Notes: generated from the letters alone by a model not told the origin. 64,000 nt of DNA from Bolinopsis microptera (GCF_026151205.1 NC_087072.1:4760084-4824083), one strand, 5' to 3'. Counted from the first letter of the stretch, positions 44,791-58,752 are shown. Translations and numbers: made by a program.

Positions 44791-45681
44791 AGCTAAGAAA
44801 AATGTTATTTTCAATATTCTTTGATCTTATAAGGTATAATATAGCGTTACTGTTAGGTGCAGTATTTTAACAATATTTTATGTCAGCAGTGTATTGGATT
44901 TCTAGAATATTCTACATTTGATTTTAGCGTAAAACATACTACTGGTATTTGGTTATCCGTATCTACTGGAGTCCGAGTAGCCGTCGCATTGTGGTTTATC
45001 AGAGCGACTCTTTACCTACAAGTCTAAGAGAGAGGTGGGTTTCTGATAAAGAAAGAGTACAATAATCAGTGTGGACGATGATATCGAGAAAGGAAAAACA
45101 GTGATACTGACGACTCGATCAGAGAGATTGACGATGATGCAGCGACTTGGAACCACCTGACCAACTCCTACGCAGTACTTCAGACGAGCCCAGATCTCTG
45201 AACAACTTGCCCTTGGTATGGAACGAGGTTACCAGATATTTGAAGGACAAGCTGGAGCCCCAGAGATGTAATCACCTAGAGTTCTATAACCTTGGTTATA
45301 CATATAATATATTGTATTTTCCAAATGGCGGAATTTTTATTTTTAATGAACCGCTTTTTATATTACAAACATGGTTCTACCCTGGTTTTAAAATTTTCTA
45401 CAGTTCTATTACATTTACTGTATTTATTATAAGCATATATTGTTAAGATGTCTAACTCGAGCGTGCCAAATCCAAATCACTCTACAGTCAATATTTGAGC
45501 TTTTTATAAAAGAGCCCCCGACAGTTAAAACCAACTTGAATCGATGTATTTTCGGACGCTGATTCCGAATCACCCCCATGGCATAGGGTTAAAATGCTCC
45601 CCTGACGAGATATCGGCGAAACATTGTCTCGATCACGTGATATAAGTTATAACCATATAAGGAAGTTGGTCCAATTTCTCG

Positions 45682-45772
45682 TTAGGGTTAGTAGGGTTAG
45701 TAGGGTTTCACATGTGTTTTTGTTAGGGATTGGGTTAGTGGTTAGGGTTGGGGTCAGTGAAGAGGGTCAGGG
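45682..45772. repeat. Degenerate TTAGGG-like block, unit 2
   Basis: Near-identical to 29573-29665. Confidence 0.5.
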
Positions 45773-46573
45773 TTTCAAAAAGTTTGTAGGTTTATAACCT
45801 ACCAAGACGCGCGCCGAGTTGGAACAAATTACAAATATCTTACGAGTATCACCCGTTAACGAAAATTCAATCAGTGCTAACCATGCCATGCAGAGAACGG
45901 GTGTATATTGTTTGAATAATTATTTTTAAAAAGCTTTAGATAATAACCAACCCCCTTTCGTCTATGGGCATTCGTTACACCCATAATTTTATAGTTTCAA
46001 CCGGTTGAATTATTTTCTACCGATCAACAACTTCGCCGTCTAATTTTTCGCTGATCATGATTTTCACCTGCCAAATATTTTCCAGCTATCGTATTCTTTT
46101 ATTGAATTGTGTTCTGCAAATACGTTTTTCATATATTATTTTGAAAATTTGGTACGGTAGCTATGATATTATTACACTGTGCTTGGAGCACTCAAAGAAT
46201 CTATAACTTGTATCGGTCAATTGTTCTTCAAACCGAAGCTTGAAAAAATGATCTTTCAACAACCTTTCGAAAAGTACACACATCACATAAATAATAAAAG
46301 ATCCATGTATTTTGAAGGGCACGATGAAACTCAGGAACTAACATTTTCACTCAATTCGATTACTTTCGGTCGGGTATAAAAAGGTTTGAGAAATTAACAA
46401 TTTGGCAACTCGCCCTATACCTAAAATAATTATAATACCTATATTTAGGTCTTTTTTTCAAAGTTCAAGCAGAAAGTGAAAGGTGCTGCAGTGCTATGAA
46501 CGGGGAATACCAAATAGTAATCGAATCGGATAAAGAGGTAAGGGACCTATCACATCTTAAAGTTACACAATAA

Positions 46574-47106
46574 TCTCAGAATTTGTGTCTGTATGTGTGT
46601 CTGTATGTGTGTCTGTCTGTGCACGTGTAATTCCGAGCGGCCTTATAGAAAACGGTAAGAGTTACGGGACTGGTTTTTTCGGTATAGTTTCGACAAAACT
46701 CTGACGAAGCCAAATGAATAAGGTTTTTCAAATTGGTCGGTGGTAAGTGGTTTAATTGGTCGGTGGTAAGTGGTTTAATTGTCACATTTTGTACCACAAA
46801 TGTGACAAAAAATGGCTCTCTTTTTCTCCCTCCTCGCTCTCTCTCCCATTACTGCATATTATGTAGCGTTGGTACATGAATCATAATTAGGTTAGCCACA
46901 AAATAATACTATAAGCTTATTAGGGGGGATTGCACTCAATATTGCGGTCTGTTTGGACTGTAGAGTAGAGTTCATATAGAGAGTTCATACTTTCATAAGA
47001 CAATGTTATGCGTGTTTTAAAATATAATAGGCGGGTTTATAGTTTATACTTTAGCATTTCTACTGCGATAATGAACTCCCGGCCGTAGCTGCACGGGTTA
47101 CACTAG
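46574..47106 (+). mobile_element. Non-autonomous Helitron, (GT)n family, unit 2
   Basis: Duplicate of 30469-30980 with the same TC start and CTAG end; about 20 extra bases near the 3' end (TTTATACTTTAGCATTTC) differ from the unit 1 copy. Confidence 0.8.
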
Positions 47107-47425
47107 TATTACTAGCAGAAACCTGTCCAACCCTAAAATAGTGTCAAGACTCAAGAGACTAAAATAATTATTACCTATTTAATTGGCTGCACGACGGCCA
47201 GGCCCCCTCATTATTAGGGGTCCCACGGAGATCAGATCATGTCACCAATTAGTGACGTATAATTAGTGATGTGATCCATCAGTAGAATTTAACTGACCTA
47301 GAAATGGGCTTAGGGCTAGATACAGGGTAGACTCTACGGTAGAGTTGATCACATGTCAACTCTGTAGTTTGTATCATAGCCTTATATTATAGTACGTTTG
47401 ATTTATATTAACAAGTCAATACAGT

Positions 47426-47753
47426 TGAATACTGAATACTGAATACTGAATACTGAATACTGAATACTGAATACTGAATACTGAATACTGAATACTGAAT
47501 ACTGAATACTGAATACTGAATACTGAATACTGAATACTGAATACTGAATACTGAATACTGAATACTGAATACTGAATACTGAATACTGAATACTGAATAC
47601 TGAATACTGAATACTGAATACTGAATACTGAATACTGAATACTGAATACTGAATACTGAATACTGAATACTGAATACTGAATACTGAATACTGAATACTG
47701 AATACTGAATACTGAATACTGAATACTGAATACTGAATACTGAATACTGAATA
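47426..47753. repeat. (CTGAATA)n heptamer array, unit 2, uninterrupted
   Basis: About 47 copies in 328 bases. Seven-base periodicity keeps minus-strand frames open, giving a meaningless repeated FSIQYSV peptide. Confidence 0.97.
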
Positions 47754-47894
47754 TTCGCGTTTTTGACACCACTTTGGGGTCCAAATTTTGGGCTCTAAAA
47801 TTCCTATTTCTTGGCCAATTTTGATTTTTTTCCCTCTGATTTGGAGGCCATTAAAGCATTTGACCCAGTCAAAAAGTGTTACTGTTCAGTTGTA

Positions 47895-48314
47895 CATCTT
47901 GTACGGTTTTTGCGGAAACTTTTTCTTGAGCCTTTGTCAGTGTCCAGGTTTCTGATCCGTAGAGCAGTACTGACTCACAAGCCGCTATGAACAATCTAAT
48001 CTTTAGGCTCTTTGAGAGTTTGGATTTCCAGATATCCTTCAGTCTATGTAGGGCACCCGATGCTTTTCCCTTTTTAACCCTTATCTCCCTATCTGTGCTG
48101 TCAATCCAGGAGCCTAAGTAGATGAAATCATCCACATTTTCTATGGCTTTCCCAGATCGACTTTGGAGGTCGCTAGATCGATCCTCCATATTCAATGTCA
48201 TAACCTAATTGGTCTTGCCTTCGTTTATGTGAAGCCCCACGCTCGCTGCCGCCGATTCTACTCGGAGCAGGAACTCGTTAGCCATGTCCATGTCCTCAGA
48301 TATAAGTGCTATAT
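47895..48314 (-). mobile_element. LINE reverse transcriptase C-terminal part (unit 2)
   Basis: Duplicate of 32755-33172, identical in predicted protein. Confidence 0.85.
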
Positions 48315-48392
48315 GGACACGTTCATTGAAGTTTGAGGATATTGGTAAATTCCTAAAATAGCGTTTTCGACGATAGTGGCTTAATTTTAGCA

Positions 48393-49035
48393 TCTATCTT
48401 ACTATGTTACTATAATATATAAAGCGAGACGATAGTTTTCCGTGCCATTTTACTGACACCACGGCATCAACTTTAACGCGACTTTCCGCAAAAACTGTAA
48501 AAGATATACATCTGAAACTTTTTTAACTTGGTCAAATGCTTTAATGGCATCCAAATCAGCATGAAAAAATAAAAAAATGGCCAAGGAATAGTGATTTTAG
48601 AGCCCAAAATTTGGACCCCCAAGTGGTGTCAAAAACGCGAATTAAATAGGTAATAATTATTTTAGTCTCTTGAGTCTTGACACCGTTTAGGGTTATATAT
48701 TATACGGGTTCCTGCTAGTATTATATAAAGCGAGACGATATATATATATATGGATATATGGATCCGTGCCATTTTACTGACACCAGGGCATCAACTTTAA
48801 CGCGACTTTCCGCAAAAACCGTAAAAGATATATAACTGAAACTTTTTTGACTGGGTCAAATGCTTTAATGGCCTTCAAATCAGCATGAAAAAATTGAAAA
48901 TTGGCCAAGGAATAAGAATTTTAGTGCCCAAAATTTGGACTCCCAAGTGGTGTCAAAAACGCGAATTAAATAGGTAATAATTATTTTATTCTCTTGAGTC
49001 TTGACACCACTTTAGGGTAGACGGGTTCCCGCTAG
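48393..49035 (+). mobile_element. Tandem pair of Helitron-like elements (unit 2)
   Basis: Copies at 48393-48718 and 48719-49035 duplicate the pair at 33251-33893. Confidence 0.7.
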
Positions 49036-49528
49036 TTAATCTAACGTGTTCATAAGTTCCGAACATTAGCCACGTGACCCATACTCCCATATGCACTGCT
49101 CAGAAATAAAATATATTGCTTTTAGGCACTATAATGTAAAAAATGTCACATTATTGTGACATTGTTTACCATAGCTGCCCAATTAGCATTTTTTGGTCTA
49201 AAATATAGTAGATTAGGTCAATCTAACAATTATGATACAACGTAGGCCTTAAGGGCAGTGATCGAACGGCTTTAAGGCAATATTTCGAAAACTTTGTCAC
49301 ACTCAGAATAAGAGACCTCTTTTCTACTGTGAGGTGTCCTCAAAATCCTTTCAACTCATTATTTGATGGTTCTTCTGCCAATCATAGCCCTAAAATATGT
49401 TGTTTTGAAAAGTTAGCAAATACATGCACTTGGTTATTGGGAAATGATGTAAATTCTGTCACATTATATGGAATTTGAAATTCTGGGTGAATTTCCGAAA
49501 TCATTTATATATGATTTTGGTTTGGAAG

Positions 49529-49746
49529 GCGGGAAAACTCTATATAAGGACGATACACGGATACAGTCGATTCAAGTATAGAGCAGTCGATGTAAACATC
49601 GTCACAAAATGATACGACATCGTAAATAGGTTAAATCTTGCGGGAAAACTTTATATAAGGACGATACACGGGTACAGTTGATTCAAGTATAGGGCAGTTG
49701 ATGTAAACATCGTCACAAAATGACATCGTAAATAGGTTAAATTTGG
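49529..49746. repeat. 111 bp tandem repeat with TATA-like box (unit 2)
   Basis: Duplicate of 34385-34602. Confidence 0.85.
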
Positions 49747-51067
49747 AAACAATGATTATAGAATAAAATAGTCAGTGATTAACATATTACGCACATTATA
49801 AAATGGGTATGGGTTTTTATATTTCCTGCATCTCTGTATTAATCATTTCAGACTGTAATAAGGACTGTTCACGTGAAAGAAATTGTATCTATATTTTACA
49901 ATGACGTACGCGTATGTGACGAAATTTACACTTCTTGACCCTATTTTGAAGAACCATACCTCGGTTAGAATTCAATGTTCTTCCAGGAATTATTGGTTGG
50001 TTATTTTTCAGCAAATTAGAACTCAAGTTTAACAATGCTGAGTTTAATTTTACTAAGTTACTGAAATGTGACAAAATTCACTTTTTCTGCCCCAACAGTA
50101 TAATTTCAATGTGACGAAAAATTGGCATGGGTTTCTACATTTCTTGTATAAATCCATTCCGACTATAATAAGGACTATTGATATGAAAGAAAATCTATAT
50201 ACATTTTAAAATGACGTATATGAAGAAATTTACATTTCTTGCCCCCTATTTTGAAGAATCGTACCTCGAATAAGATATAATTTTACTTTATCACCATACC
50301 TATGTCGATAAACTAGTTATTTTGCCAACAAATAGCAAATAAAGGTATCATATTTTTTTACCATGTTCAGGTGTTGAAATTTTGCCAATGTTAACATATC
50401 ACTGCCTTATACAAATTTATATGACCGGTGTGTGGTTGAAATATTGTTAATTAATCCATAGTACGTAATACTAATATAGGGTGTTTAAGTTGGTATACTA
50501 ATATTTACTCAATTTCACACATGTTGAGATATCATACAAATGTATGTGACAAATTTGTCCTATTTCTGCCTTCTGTATTTGTATTTGCCTATAACAATGA
50601 AATATGTGAACAATTCCAAACACATTCAGCCCACATAACAATGCTAGACTATTCGGCATTTCTTGTCAGGATGTCATAAACATCCCTCATATAAATTTCT
50701 TAAATGTGTGACGGAGTTTACATGGTGCTACCATGGTGCTAAATATGTAGATAATAGTCATATGCGACTATCCTATAAATTTGAAATTGGAAAATTTGGT
50801 CAAACACGGCAACAAGGGGTCCATATAAACTCTGTCACGTTTTTATAGTGTGACAAAGTTTACAACTCACTGCCGGCCGCATTTAAGCGATATCTTATCG
50901 TCTGATAAAGATATCGTTATGCGACAAAGTTTATCTAGAGGATGAAACGATTATCCTAGGCATAGAGGGTTTATATAGTTTCATAGTGTGACACATTTTA
51001 CATCATCGTGCCATTTAGTAGGGTCACTAATATTTACCAATATCCTCAAACTTCAATGAACGTGTCC

Positions 51068-52625
51068 ATATCATCTGCAAAGTCCACATCGGTGATGATC
51101 TTGGACCCCACTCTTCTGCTTTTTCTACGTTCGAGACTCGAGAGTGAGTCCAAGTCATTCCGCATCATCACCTATCATGGCTTGCCTCATACAGTAGTTG
51201 ATGACTATTGCAAAAAGGTAAGGTGCTAAGGTATCACCCTGTAACACACCTGCTAGTATCTCGAACAATTCCGTTTCTCAGTCTGGAGTTAGGACTTTTG
51301 CCATTGTCTTCTCGTACATGAGCCGTATAAGCTCTACGATTTTGACTGGAATGCCGTAAGCTTCTAGAATATTGAATATTTTCCCACGATGTACACTGTC
51401 GAAAGCCTTCTTAAAGTCTATAAATGTCAGAACAGCTGGCAGTTTCCGACTCTTGACCCTCTCTATTTGACGCCTCAGTAGTCAGTACCAATATCTGCTG
51501 GGCTGTTGACCTTCCTGTTCTGAATCCGTTCTGGTTTCTGCGCAGAATTGTCTCGATTTATGGTTTCAGTCGGTTTCAGATCAGGTACTAAGTTCTGTAC
51601 GTGACGTCGACTAAGTGTAATTTTGGAATTTTGTCAAAAGATCCACCCACCCCCTTCGCGGTACTAACTGTTTTTTCGGATAATAATTAAGACACCCACC
51701 CCCTTTTGCCGGCTTTTGTACCATGTACTAACTGTGTTTTGGAAGAAAATATGACCCACCCCCCAACGTCACGTACGGTACTAAGTGTATGATCCCCCCC
51801 CCCCCCCCCCCCCCGTTTCTCGCCTTTCAATAGAGCATTGTTACAGAAGTCTAAGACAATTTGATCAAGGTCGCATCGTTTTAAGACTTTTGGGGCTATG
51901 TTGTTGTCACCCCATGCTTTCCCTTCCTTTATACTGGACTTTGCTTTCCTGTACTCATCCAACGTGAACGCTTCTGTTTCGATATTCAGAGGTAGGTGGA
52001 CTGGATCATCAATCAATATCCTTTTCCGCATTCGTTACTGTTGGTGCTGAGCCTAGAAGAGTAGCAAAATTGTCCTGCCATTTCTGAACTCGTTCCGTTG
52101 GTGAGTTGCCCTTGATTTTGCCAGTATACGATCGAGCTTTACCCGTAATCTTGTTGATCATGGTCGTAATCTTGTTTTAGCATGCCTGCCCCGCCAACTT
52201 GCCTCTTCCAGTTCCCGGACCTGCCCCTCCAGCAGTTGCTCTTGGGCTGCATGATAGGCATCGCCTAACTTCTGTTTGCCTTCTTGAACAGTTATACGGT
52301 TGTCCTCTGTAGTCTGTAGCATCTGAGTGGTATTTTATGCTACATTCCCTCAGCGCCTAGCAATCTCAACACTTGGAGTCGTTGAGATTTTTAAGTTTAG
52401 ACCAGTCCAGAACCGGATCCCTCTTCTCCGTTTTGCTCATCCGGAGACTATAAGCTTAACCCTTGCTACAACTACTCTATGATCTGAGCCAATACTGTGG
52501 AAACTACCATATGCTTCGGAATTCTTGACGGAGTTCCTCCATTTCTTCCGACAAATGATGAAGTCGATTTGAGATCTACTCTGACTCATATCTGAAAGAT
52601 ATGTTCAGAGTTTCCTACGCATTAA
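51068..52625 (-). mobile_element. LINE ORF2: endonuclease end and reverse transcriptase (unit 2)
   Basis: Duplicate of 35924-37500. The far end is shortened by a 133-base deletion relative to unit 1, so TCTCCTA joins directly to TTTGGGTGTGACCC. The poly-C-ended insertion is at 51585-51814, with 21 C against 22 in unit 1. Confidence 0.8.
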
Positions 52626-52899
52626 GGTCTCCTATTTGGGTGTGACCCGCCCGTCGAGAGATTAAAGTGTGTGCCCGGGGTAAATACCCCACACGCCATG
52701 TGTTGAGTCTATGGCGGCGCCCGGCCAATAGGCAGGTCACAAATTGTTTGTTGTTGTTTATATATATTAAGATGCTAATCTTATTTTGCGTCATTAATTT
52801 GGTCATAGAATTCATATTATGATGCCACAAAACTAAAAACTTAGATTGCAATAAAAGTGTTGACAGCACGTATTGAGTATTCACTAGTCAGTCCTTATA

Positions 52900-53558
52900 G
52901 GCTAGCCAAGCACAGAACTGAATGTGTACGCATCTAATCGCTAAACTCATCTGTCGTTTCAAGAAAACATGAACTTGAGAATAATTTCTCAATTGTCGGG
53001 GGTCAATTGTCGCAGTACCATCATTTTGCATATGCGGACGGTCATTCAAATTAATATCATTTCCTTTTCTTTGGGAAAGATAGACACTGGCAGCGGTCCA
53101 CTTTACCCAATTATGGGTTTTGGTCAAATAGATACATATACTTCTTTTTACAGTCGATTTGGTCAATGTCTAACTCTAAACGCAATCGACTGAATATAGT
53201 GATTTTTTTACCGCACTTCGTATAAGTCTAACAGTGCTGGCGCGTATTTTGCGCAAATTTCTTAAAAACCTCCACATAATTATTTCTTATTCCTGTCATC
53301 TTTGACATTGAAATTTGAATTAGAATGTTTTGAACTTAAAATATGCCTGCTGAACGACTTACGATGAGTCTTAATGCCTAGAAAAACAGTAAAGGGGGTA
53401 TAATTATAGTATAGGGGATGAATAGTATAGTGAGTATACGGGCGGCGGTCGTGCTTGCCAGTACTGTGATATAGGTACGATAAAAGCTCGTTATTTGTCG
53501 ACAATGTAGCAAAAAGTTGCAATAAAAGTTAAATTGCCTTCTATTGACCCAGTCTCTT
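52900..53558. mobile_element. Repeat-derived block replacing the aquaporin upstream region in unit 2
   Basis: This block has no counterpart in unit 1. It holds a piece of the 5231-5557 hairpin (about 53023-53130, ending ATTATGGGTTTTGGTCAAAT), then a diverged copy of the 432 bp repeat of 7918-8772 (about 53150-53470). Homology to unit 1 returns near 53560, about 90 bases before the gene's first ATG. Confidence 0.75.
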
Positions 53559-53647
53559 TAGCAGTACCAGTAGTAAGTACACTAGCATTGCAGTACATTT
53601 GAGTGTCGTTCAGCATTAACTTTAACAGCTTCTGTGATGACTTTGTA

Positions 53648-55863
53648 ATGATCGTAGAGAATCCACTAACTGTGTCAGTTCAAGAAAATGTTGGTCAAAC
53701 CATTTGTAATGGTGCTCTGCCGAATAAATATAATAAGGTTAGCGTCTTCTTTTTTATCATTAAAACTGATCCGCAGCTCGATCGGCTCAGATCTATGATG
53801 CAGCTTGATAAATATAATGGTTTAACTATAACTGCACAACTAGCTGTTTTTGTTGATTAATCCTGGAAACATTATGAAATGTGTGTCTCATTGTTACGTG
53901 ATGTTCATATGAACCACTACCTGGTTTAAATACGGAGGTAACCACTTATCAAACTTGTTAATCAACAGACTCGTTACTGATCAGTAGTGTATTTTATGAT
54001 ATATGTAAGTATTTTCCTTCTCTTTCAGCAGGCTACTAAAAGACAATGGAAACTTGGTAGTTTTAAGGAGTTCACAAATGAGGCGGGACTCAGAGCACTT
54101 TTTGCTGAATTTCTTGGAACCTTCATGCTCGTACTTTTCGCTACAGGTACAAATAATACAATGTCATCACTGGATTGTAAATTGAAACTTTAGAATTATT
54201 GTCTCCTTCAGTGTTTCTCTACATCTACTTTTAGGCGGCATGTTTCAAATGCAGCTCAGGGCCGTAGTACTAGTATAACTAAGTAACTATAGTAAACATA
54301 ATTCGAATAAATAAAAATCATAATAACTATATTACTATGTATTATAGATTATGTAGTATTGATCTTCAGGTGGAATAAACCCCAGGATCATAGCGAGATT
54401 AGATGACAGCGGAACCACGGATCTCTTAACTTTTCCACATCCTTCGGAGTTGGGATGAGTAAGTAGATGTAATAAATATTCTTAGGACAGACGCTCGGTA
54501 ATTGGTACTGGTAGTTCTAATTCTGTCAAAATAGTAATGTTTAAAAATCTTTCTTCCATCGCTATAGACTACTTATTTTCTTCAATGTTAAGCATTATGA
54601 TGATATTATAATAATAACTGGTACCCCCCCCCCCCAGCTGTATGTTTGATGATCTACCTATGTGAGGACGTGTCAGGAGGTCATGTGAACCCCGCCATCT
54701 CACTAATGTTCTTCCTGGATACTCAGATCTCCTTCATCAGAATGATTTGTTACATTTTCGTGCAGTTCTGTGGTGGTTTCGCTGCTGCAGGTATGAAACT
54801 CTGCTCTTTGGGCATACTTGAATGTCAATGAGGCGATTCATTCAAAATATATGGCATAACACTTGAGGTCGAGTAACCATGGCTTCAAGCAAACTCCAAA
54901 TAAAAGACTTTAATGGTTTTCTTTTTAGGTTTACTGTGGGGAATTGGTAATTTTGAGGGTCTTCCAGATTTCGCACCTCCAACATTTGAAAATTTTCCTT
55001 TTATCAAAGTGAGTACCTACTCTTTATTACCGTGATTATTTTTATACAAATACAATAAACTAACTGAATGATGGGAAGCAGACAATCTTTTAGTTGGCGC
55101 AGGTGATATAGTGTTACCATCGGAACTCCATATTGCAGGTAATAGTGTTCATGGTAGCTGGTAGCTGGATGTTGATACTGGTCACTCTGGCAGCAATTGA
55201 CACTAGAAGAGGTCATGCTGATTGTTTCCTTCAACCATTCGCTATCGGAATGAGTGTTCACGTTGCTCTCCTCTTCATGGTAAATACGCGTTATACGGTC
55301 TCAGTAACATCAAACTTGGACTATTATAGATTGAAAAATGCAAGTTTACGATATCAAGTTTGGATATGCAAGACTCACATTTTCAGGCTTTAAATCTGCG
55401 TAAGCCATAGCATTAGCAAGAGGTCTGGCGACCAATTTAATGAAAGTTTACCATAAACTATTTACTATGGTGATAAATATAAACTGTTAGTGTTTTTGAT
55501 CAAACATTACCTCCCATCAGGGACCATATGTCGTGACTGGTCTTAATCCAGTAGTGATTTGCTGGTATATAGTCTGCGGAGTCTGGACTCACCATCTATG
55601 GGTAAAAATAGGCACCCCTTAATTTTTAAGCTCTCGTTTCCGTTTCCAGATTTAAGGTCCGGTATTTCAGCACTTTGCTCATCGGACATATTCTATAAGT
55701 ACCACTGGTACTACCAGCGATCCACTATATTTAAACTTCTATCGATTACCATGACAACACATAAAATTGCCCTACTCCTCAGGCTTTTGGACTTCTTCCG
55801 TTTTTGGGGACAGCTACTGCAGTTGCTGTTTACAACGGAATCCTGCGTCCTTACAAGGCGTGA
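53648..55863 (+). pseudogene. Aquaporin-family gene copy 2, 1-base deletion in exon 3
   Basis: Exons correspond one to one with copy 1: 53648-53737, 54032-54146, 54370-54458, 54638-54790, 54929-55008, 55139-55279, 55521-55601, 55783-55863. Exon 3 is 89 instead of 90 bases: ATCTCTTTAAC in copy 1 is ATCTCTTAAC here (about 54421-54430). The frame shifts before the first NPA motif and meets a TGA at the exon end. The other exons and splice sites are intact. One replacement is visible in exon 4, Ala to Glu before DVSGGHVNPA. Either a very recent pseudogene, a null allele or a sequencing error in a short T-run. Confidence 0.85.
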
Positions 55864-56439
55864 AGGATGAGCTACGTGTAAAAAATTATTGTATGGCATT
55901 CTTATCAGTTTTGTGGTTATCTACTTATTACGTTGTGTTTAGATTGTTTTACAAAATAATCGGCTGTATCTTCGGTAAGGGTGGATAATTTTTGATGCAA
56001 AAAAAACTGACTATCAAAAATGTATTTACTATTAGCTTCTTCCCTGTGACCCTGGGCTTTTAGTACATAGTAACATATAATACTCAATTGTTTACCGCCG
56101 AGTTCAACAAACGTTAACATAATTATCGATGATATATTTAAAATGTTTTATTATGCCTATGGTTTATTACAAATTTGAAAATATTCTGAATATTTCTCGG
56201 TCTGACTCCATTCCGATAATTAGCGAGGATTGCTTCTCTATTCGATTCTAGAGCTTTTTCTTTGCTTATTTGAAGTTCAGGTGGTTTGTAGCCACTAGCC
56301 AAAAATTTGGCCTCCGGCTACATACAGCCACAGGAATTAAACATGAAATGACCAAGGAGAACACATATGTAGTCAACGCTCTTTTCCTGTTCTGCCACGT
56401 TGGAGCATAGGGAATGCCTTTAAACACTTAACACATAAG

Positions 56440-56825
56440 TGCTGTGGTCTTATTTGCGGTTTAGGTATCGTTTTAAATCAGTGGGTTTAACAAATACCGA
56501 TTTTTCCATTTCACCATCTTTTAAGGTCAACTTTACATCAAGGAATTCCACTTCTGAGTCCACATTTTCTTTTAACGTGAAACTATCCTCGCTACCTACT
56601 TGATTAAGTGTGTTTATGAAACTCCCAAACTGGCGCTCTGTCCCTCTCCACACAAACCAGATATCATCCAGAAAATGTTTCCTTGATGCCATTTTTTTCT
56701 TCGGAGTGATGGCAGGGTGAATCAGTAATCTCTTATCCAACATCCATTTCACGTATATATGTTAATTAGCGATAGACCCGGATTCAGGACCACCTGTTGC
56801 CACACCATCCTATGATTTGAACTGA
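56440..56825 (-). mobile_element. Penelope-like reverse transcriptase fragment (unit 2)
   Basis: Duplicate of 41240-41625 with identical predicted protein. Confidence 0.85.
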
Positions 56826-56979
56826 TATGATCACGTAACGTGACATGGACATATATAGGGACAAAAGAAAATCGCGATTATTTAGGGCAAAAATCGCGGC
56901 GCCGCGACATGCCAAACTAAGCAAAATTGCAGCGAAAATCTCCAAAATCGCGGCGAACGATTCGCAGAGCAAAGTTAAA

Positions 56980-57232
56980 TGTCATATATTCGTTAACTAG
57001 CTCGTTAGTCTAGTTAGATTAGCTATAAATACTGAGCAAAGGTTGCTTTTAGATCAGCCCTTCTAGACGATCTCGAAGGTTCCTCCCAGCTTGCCAGACC
57101 TCGCCAGAACGGAACTCGATGTTCCACTTCGAATCTGTACTCATATACATAATAGTATTAGTTAACTTGTGTTAATACTTTACCATAATACACGTAATCA
57201 AACAAATAAACCCTGTTTACAATGAGATAACA
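56980..57232. other. Possible solo LTR-like module (unit 2)
   Basis: Duplicate of 41780-42032; the same uncertainty applies. Confidence 0.3.
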
Positions 57233-57692
57233 TCACGTGATCGAATCACGTGTTTTGATAACAAAGCTAGAGACTAAGGGAATTAAGGAGTACACTGATT
57301 TTCATGTGTTTTATAATTATAGACTGACCATAAGTTCCTTTTCACAAATTGTACTACTAGTCTTAACTGTTCTAAAGATTATCTTTTGTGGGGACCGAGG
57401 GCTCATCGTTCGAGAATAAAGTAGACACTTCGGCACTTTGAGTCAAGGATCGGGAAAAAATCAATAGCCTAAATCAAATTTCTAAGAATGCTATAACGGG
57501 CGCATTTCCTTTTTTCGACAACTTTGTTAAAACTCGCGGGTTTTCAACCCCATTTGCGAGCTGAAATTGGTCAGAACGAAGGGTCTGTTTTTGGTAAATT
57601 TTCAGTGTTTTTTAATGTCCTCGTTGCCGGGGAGATTTCGTCAGGTTTAAAATATATTATAGATGAACCTTTGTTAACATTGCTTTGATCAT

Positions 57693-57802
57693 TCCAACCC
57701 CACCCATATTCTTTCTACAGGCGGTCACCCATCCAAGTACTAAACCGGCCTGCAGTTGCTTAACTTCCAAGATCGAACGAGATGGGGTTATATATTCAGT
57801 GG
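57693..57802 (-). pseudogene. 5S rRNA-derived pseudogene (unit 2)
   Basis: Duplicate of 42493-42602. Confidence 0.85.
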
Positions 57803-58104
57803 ATATGTATTATGTAGCTGTCTGATGGTTTAGGTGTAAGAATGAGTGTCTCTTTGCCAAGTATGTCAGCTGTTTCAAAGAGGTAGTATAGTGATATAGG
57901 GGTTCTATATTTCAAGACCTTAAAGGCTAAAGATGTCATTAATACAATGGTAGAAGTACAGATTATGGGCGCCAAATCGTCGTTTGAATGTGGGACAATT
58001 TCGAAAAACTTAACTACGGTATTTAACTCTAAAATCATCTAATTTGTTCAATTTTAGGGAGGGGCGCCAAAAGGGTAGGGGGCGTCAACAGGCAACGTTA
58101 TGCG

Positions 58105-58752
58105 AATGTGTTGGATAGTCAGGAATTTGATTATTAGAGATAAAACTGTGATGTTAGCAATTTATAAATCTTTGATAAGACCACATCTTGAATGCTGGAT
58201 AGTTAGTTGGATAGTCAGGAATTTGATTATTAGAGATAAAACTGTGATGTTAGCAATTTATAAATCTTTGATAAGACCACATCTTGAATGCTGTGTACAG
58301 TTGTGGAATCCATCTGCTGCTCATGGTAGTTGGTGACTCATCCTTGAGTTGGAAGCTGTCCAACGCTGGTTCACCCGGTTAATCGAGGGTATTGGCACAT
58401 TGCCATACAGCAGCAGGTTGGAAATTCTGAATTTAACTACATTAGCTGAAAGAAGAATCCGTGGGGATCTTATAGAAACCTTTAAAATATCCAGTGGTTT
58501 AGTAGAATATGGTTCAGATATTTTCAATATTATTAGATCGGGTATGAATATTGTTTCAAAGATAAAGTGCAATATTACAAGCTCTAAATTAAGGAATCTT
58601 CGTAAAGCTTTTCTATCTGAGAGAGTTTTACCTTATTGGAATGCCCTACCAGTGGAATTTAGGAATTCTTATAGTGTTAATAATATTAATTTTAAGATAA
58701 ATCTAGAATATTTTAAAAAGGACTGTAATTGAATTTGAAGTTATTAGTATTA
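58105..58752 (+). mobile_element. CR1-like LINE C-terminal tail (unit 2)
   Basis: Duplicate of 42915-43560, including the internal 97-base repetition and the TGA after HGSW. It differs near the end (YWNALPVEFRNSYSVNNINF against YWNALPMDVKNSYSVNNF), more than most other parts of the units. Confidence 0.85.

Larger units (their letters stand above)
48315..51067. mobile_element. 2.75 kb DNA transposon in LINE (unit 2)
   Basis: Duplicate of 33173-35923 with the same terminal repeats and ATAT flanks, so the insertion predates the segmental duplication. It differs by a few homopolymer bases. Confidence 0.85.

Noticed and set aside
47416-47784. 122-residue minus-strand frame of repeated FSIQYSV
   Set aside because: It is a translation of the (CTGAATA)n heptamer array; seven-base periodicity keeps frames open without coding.
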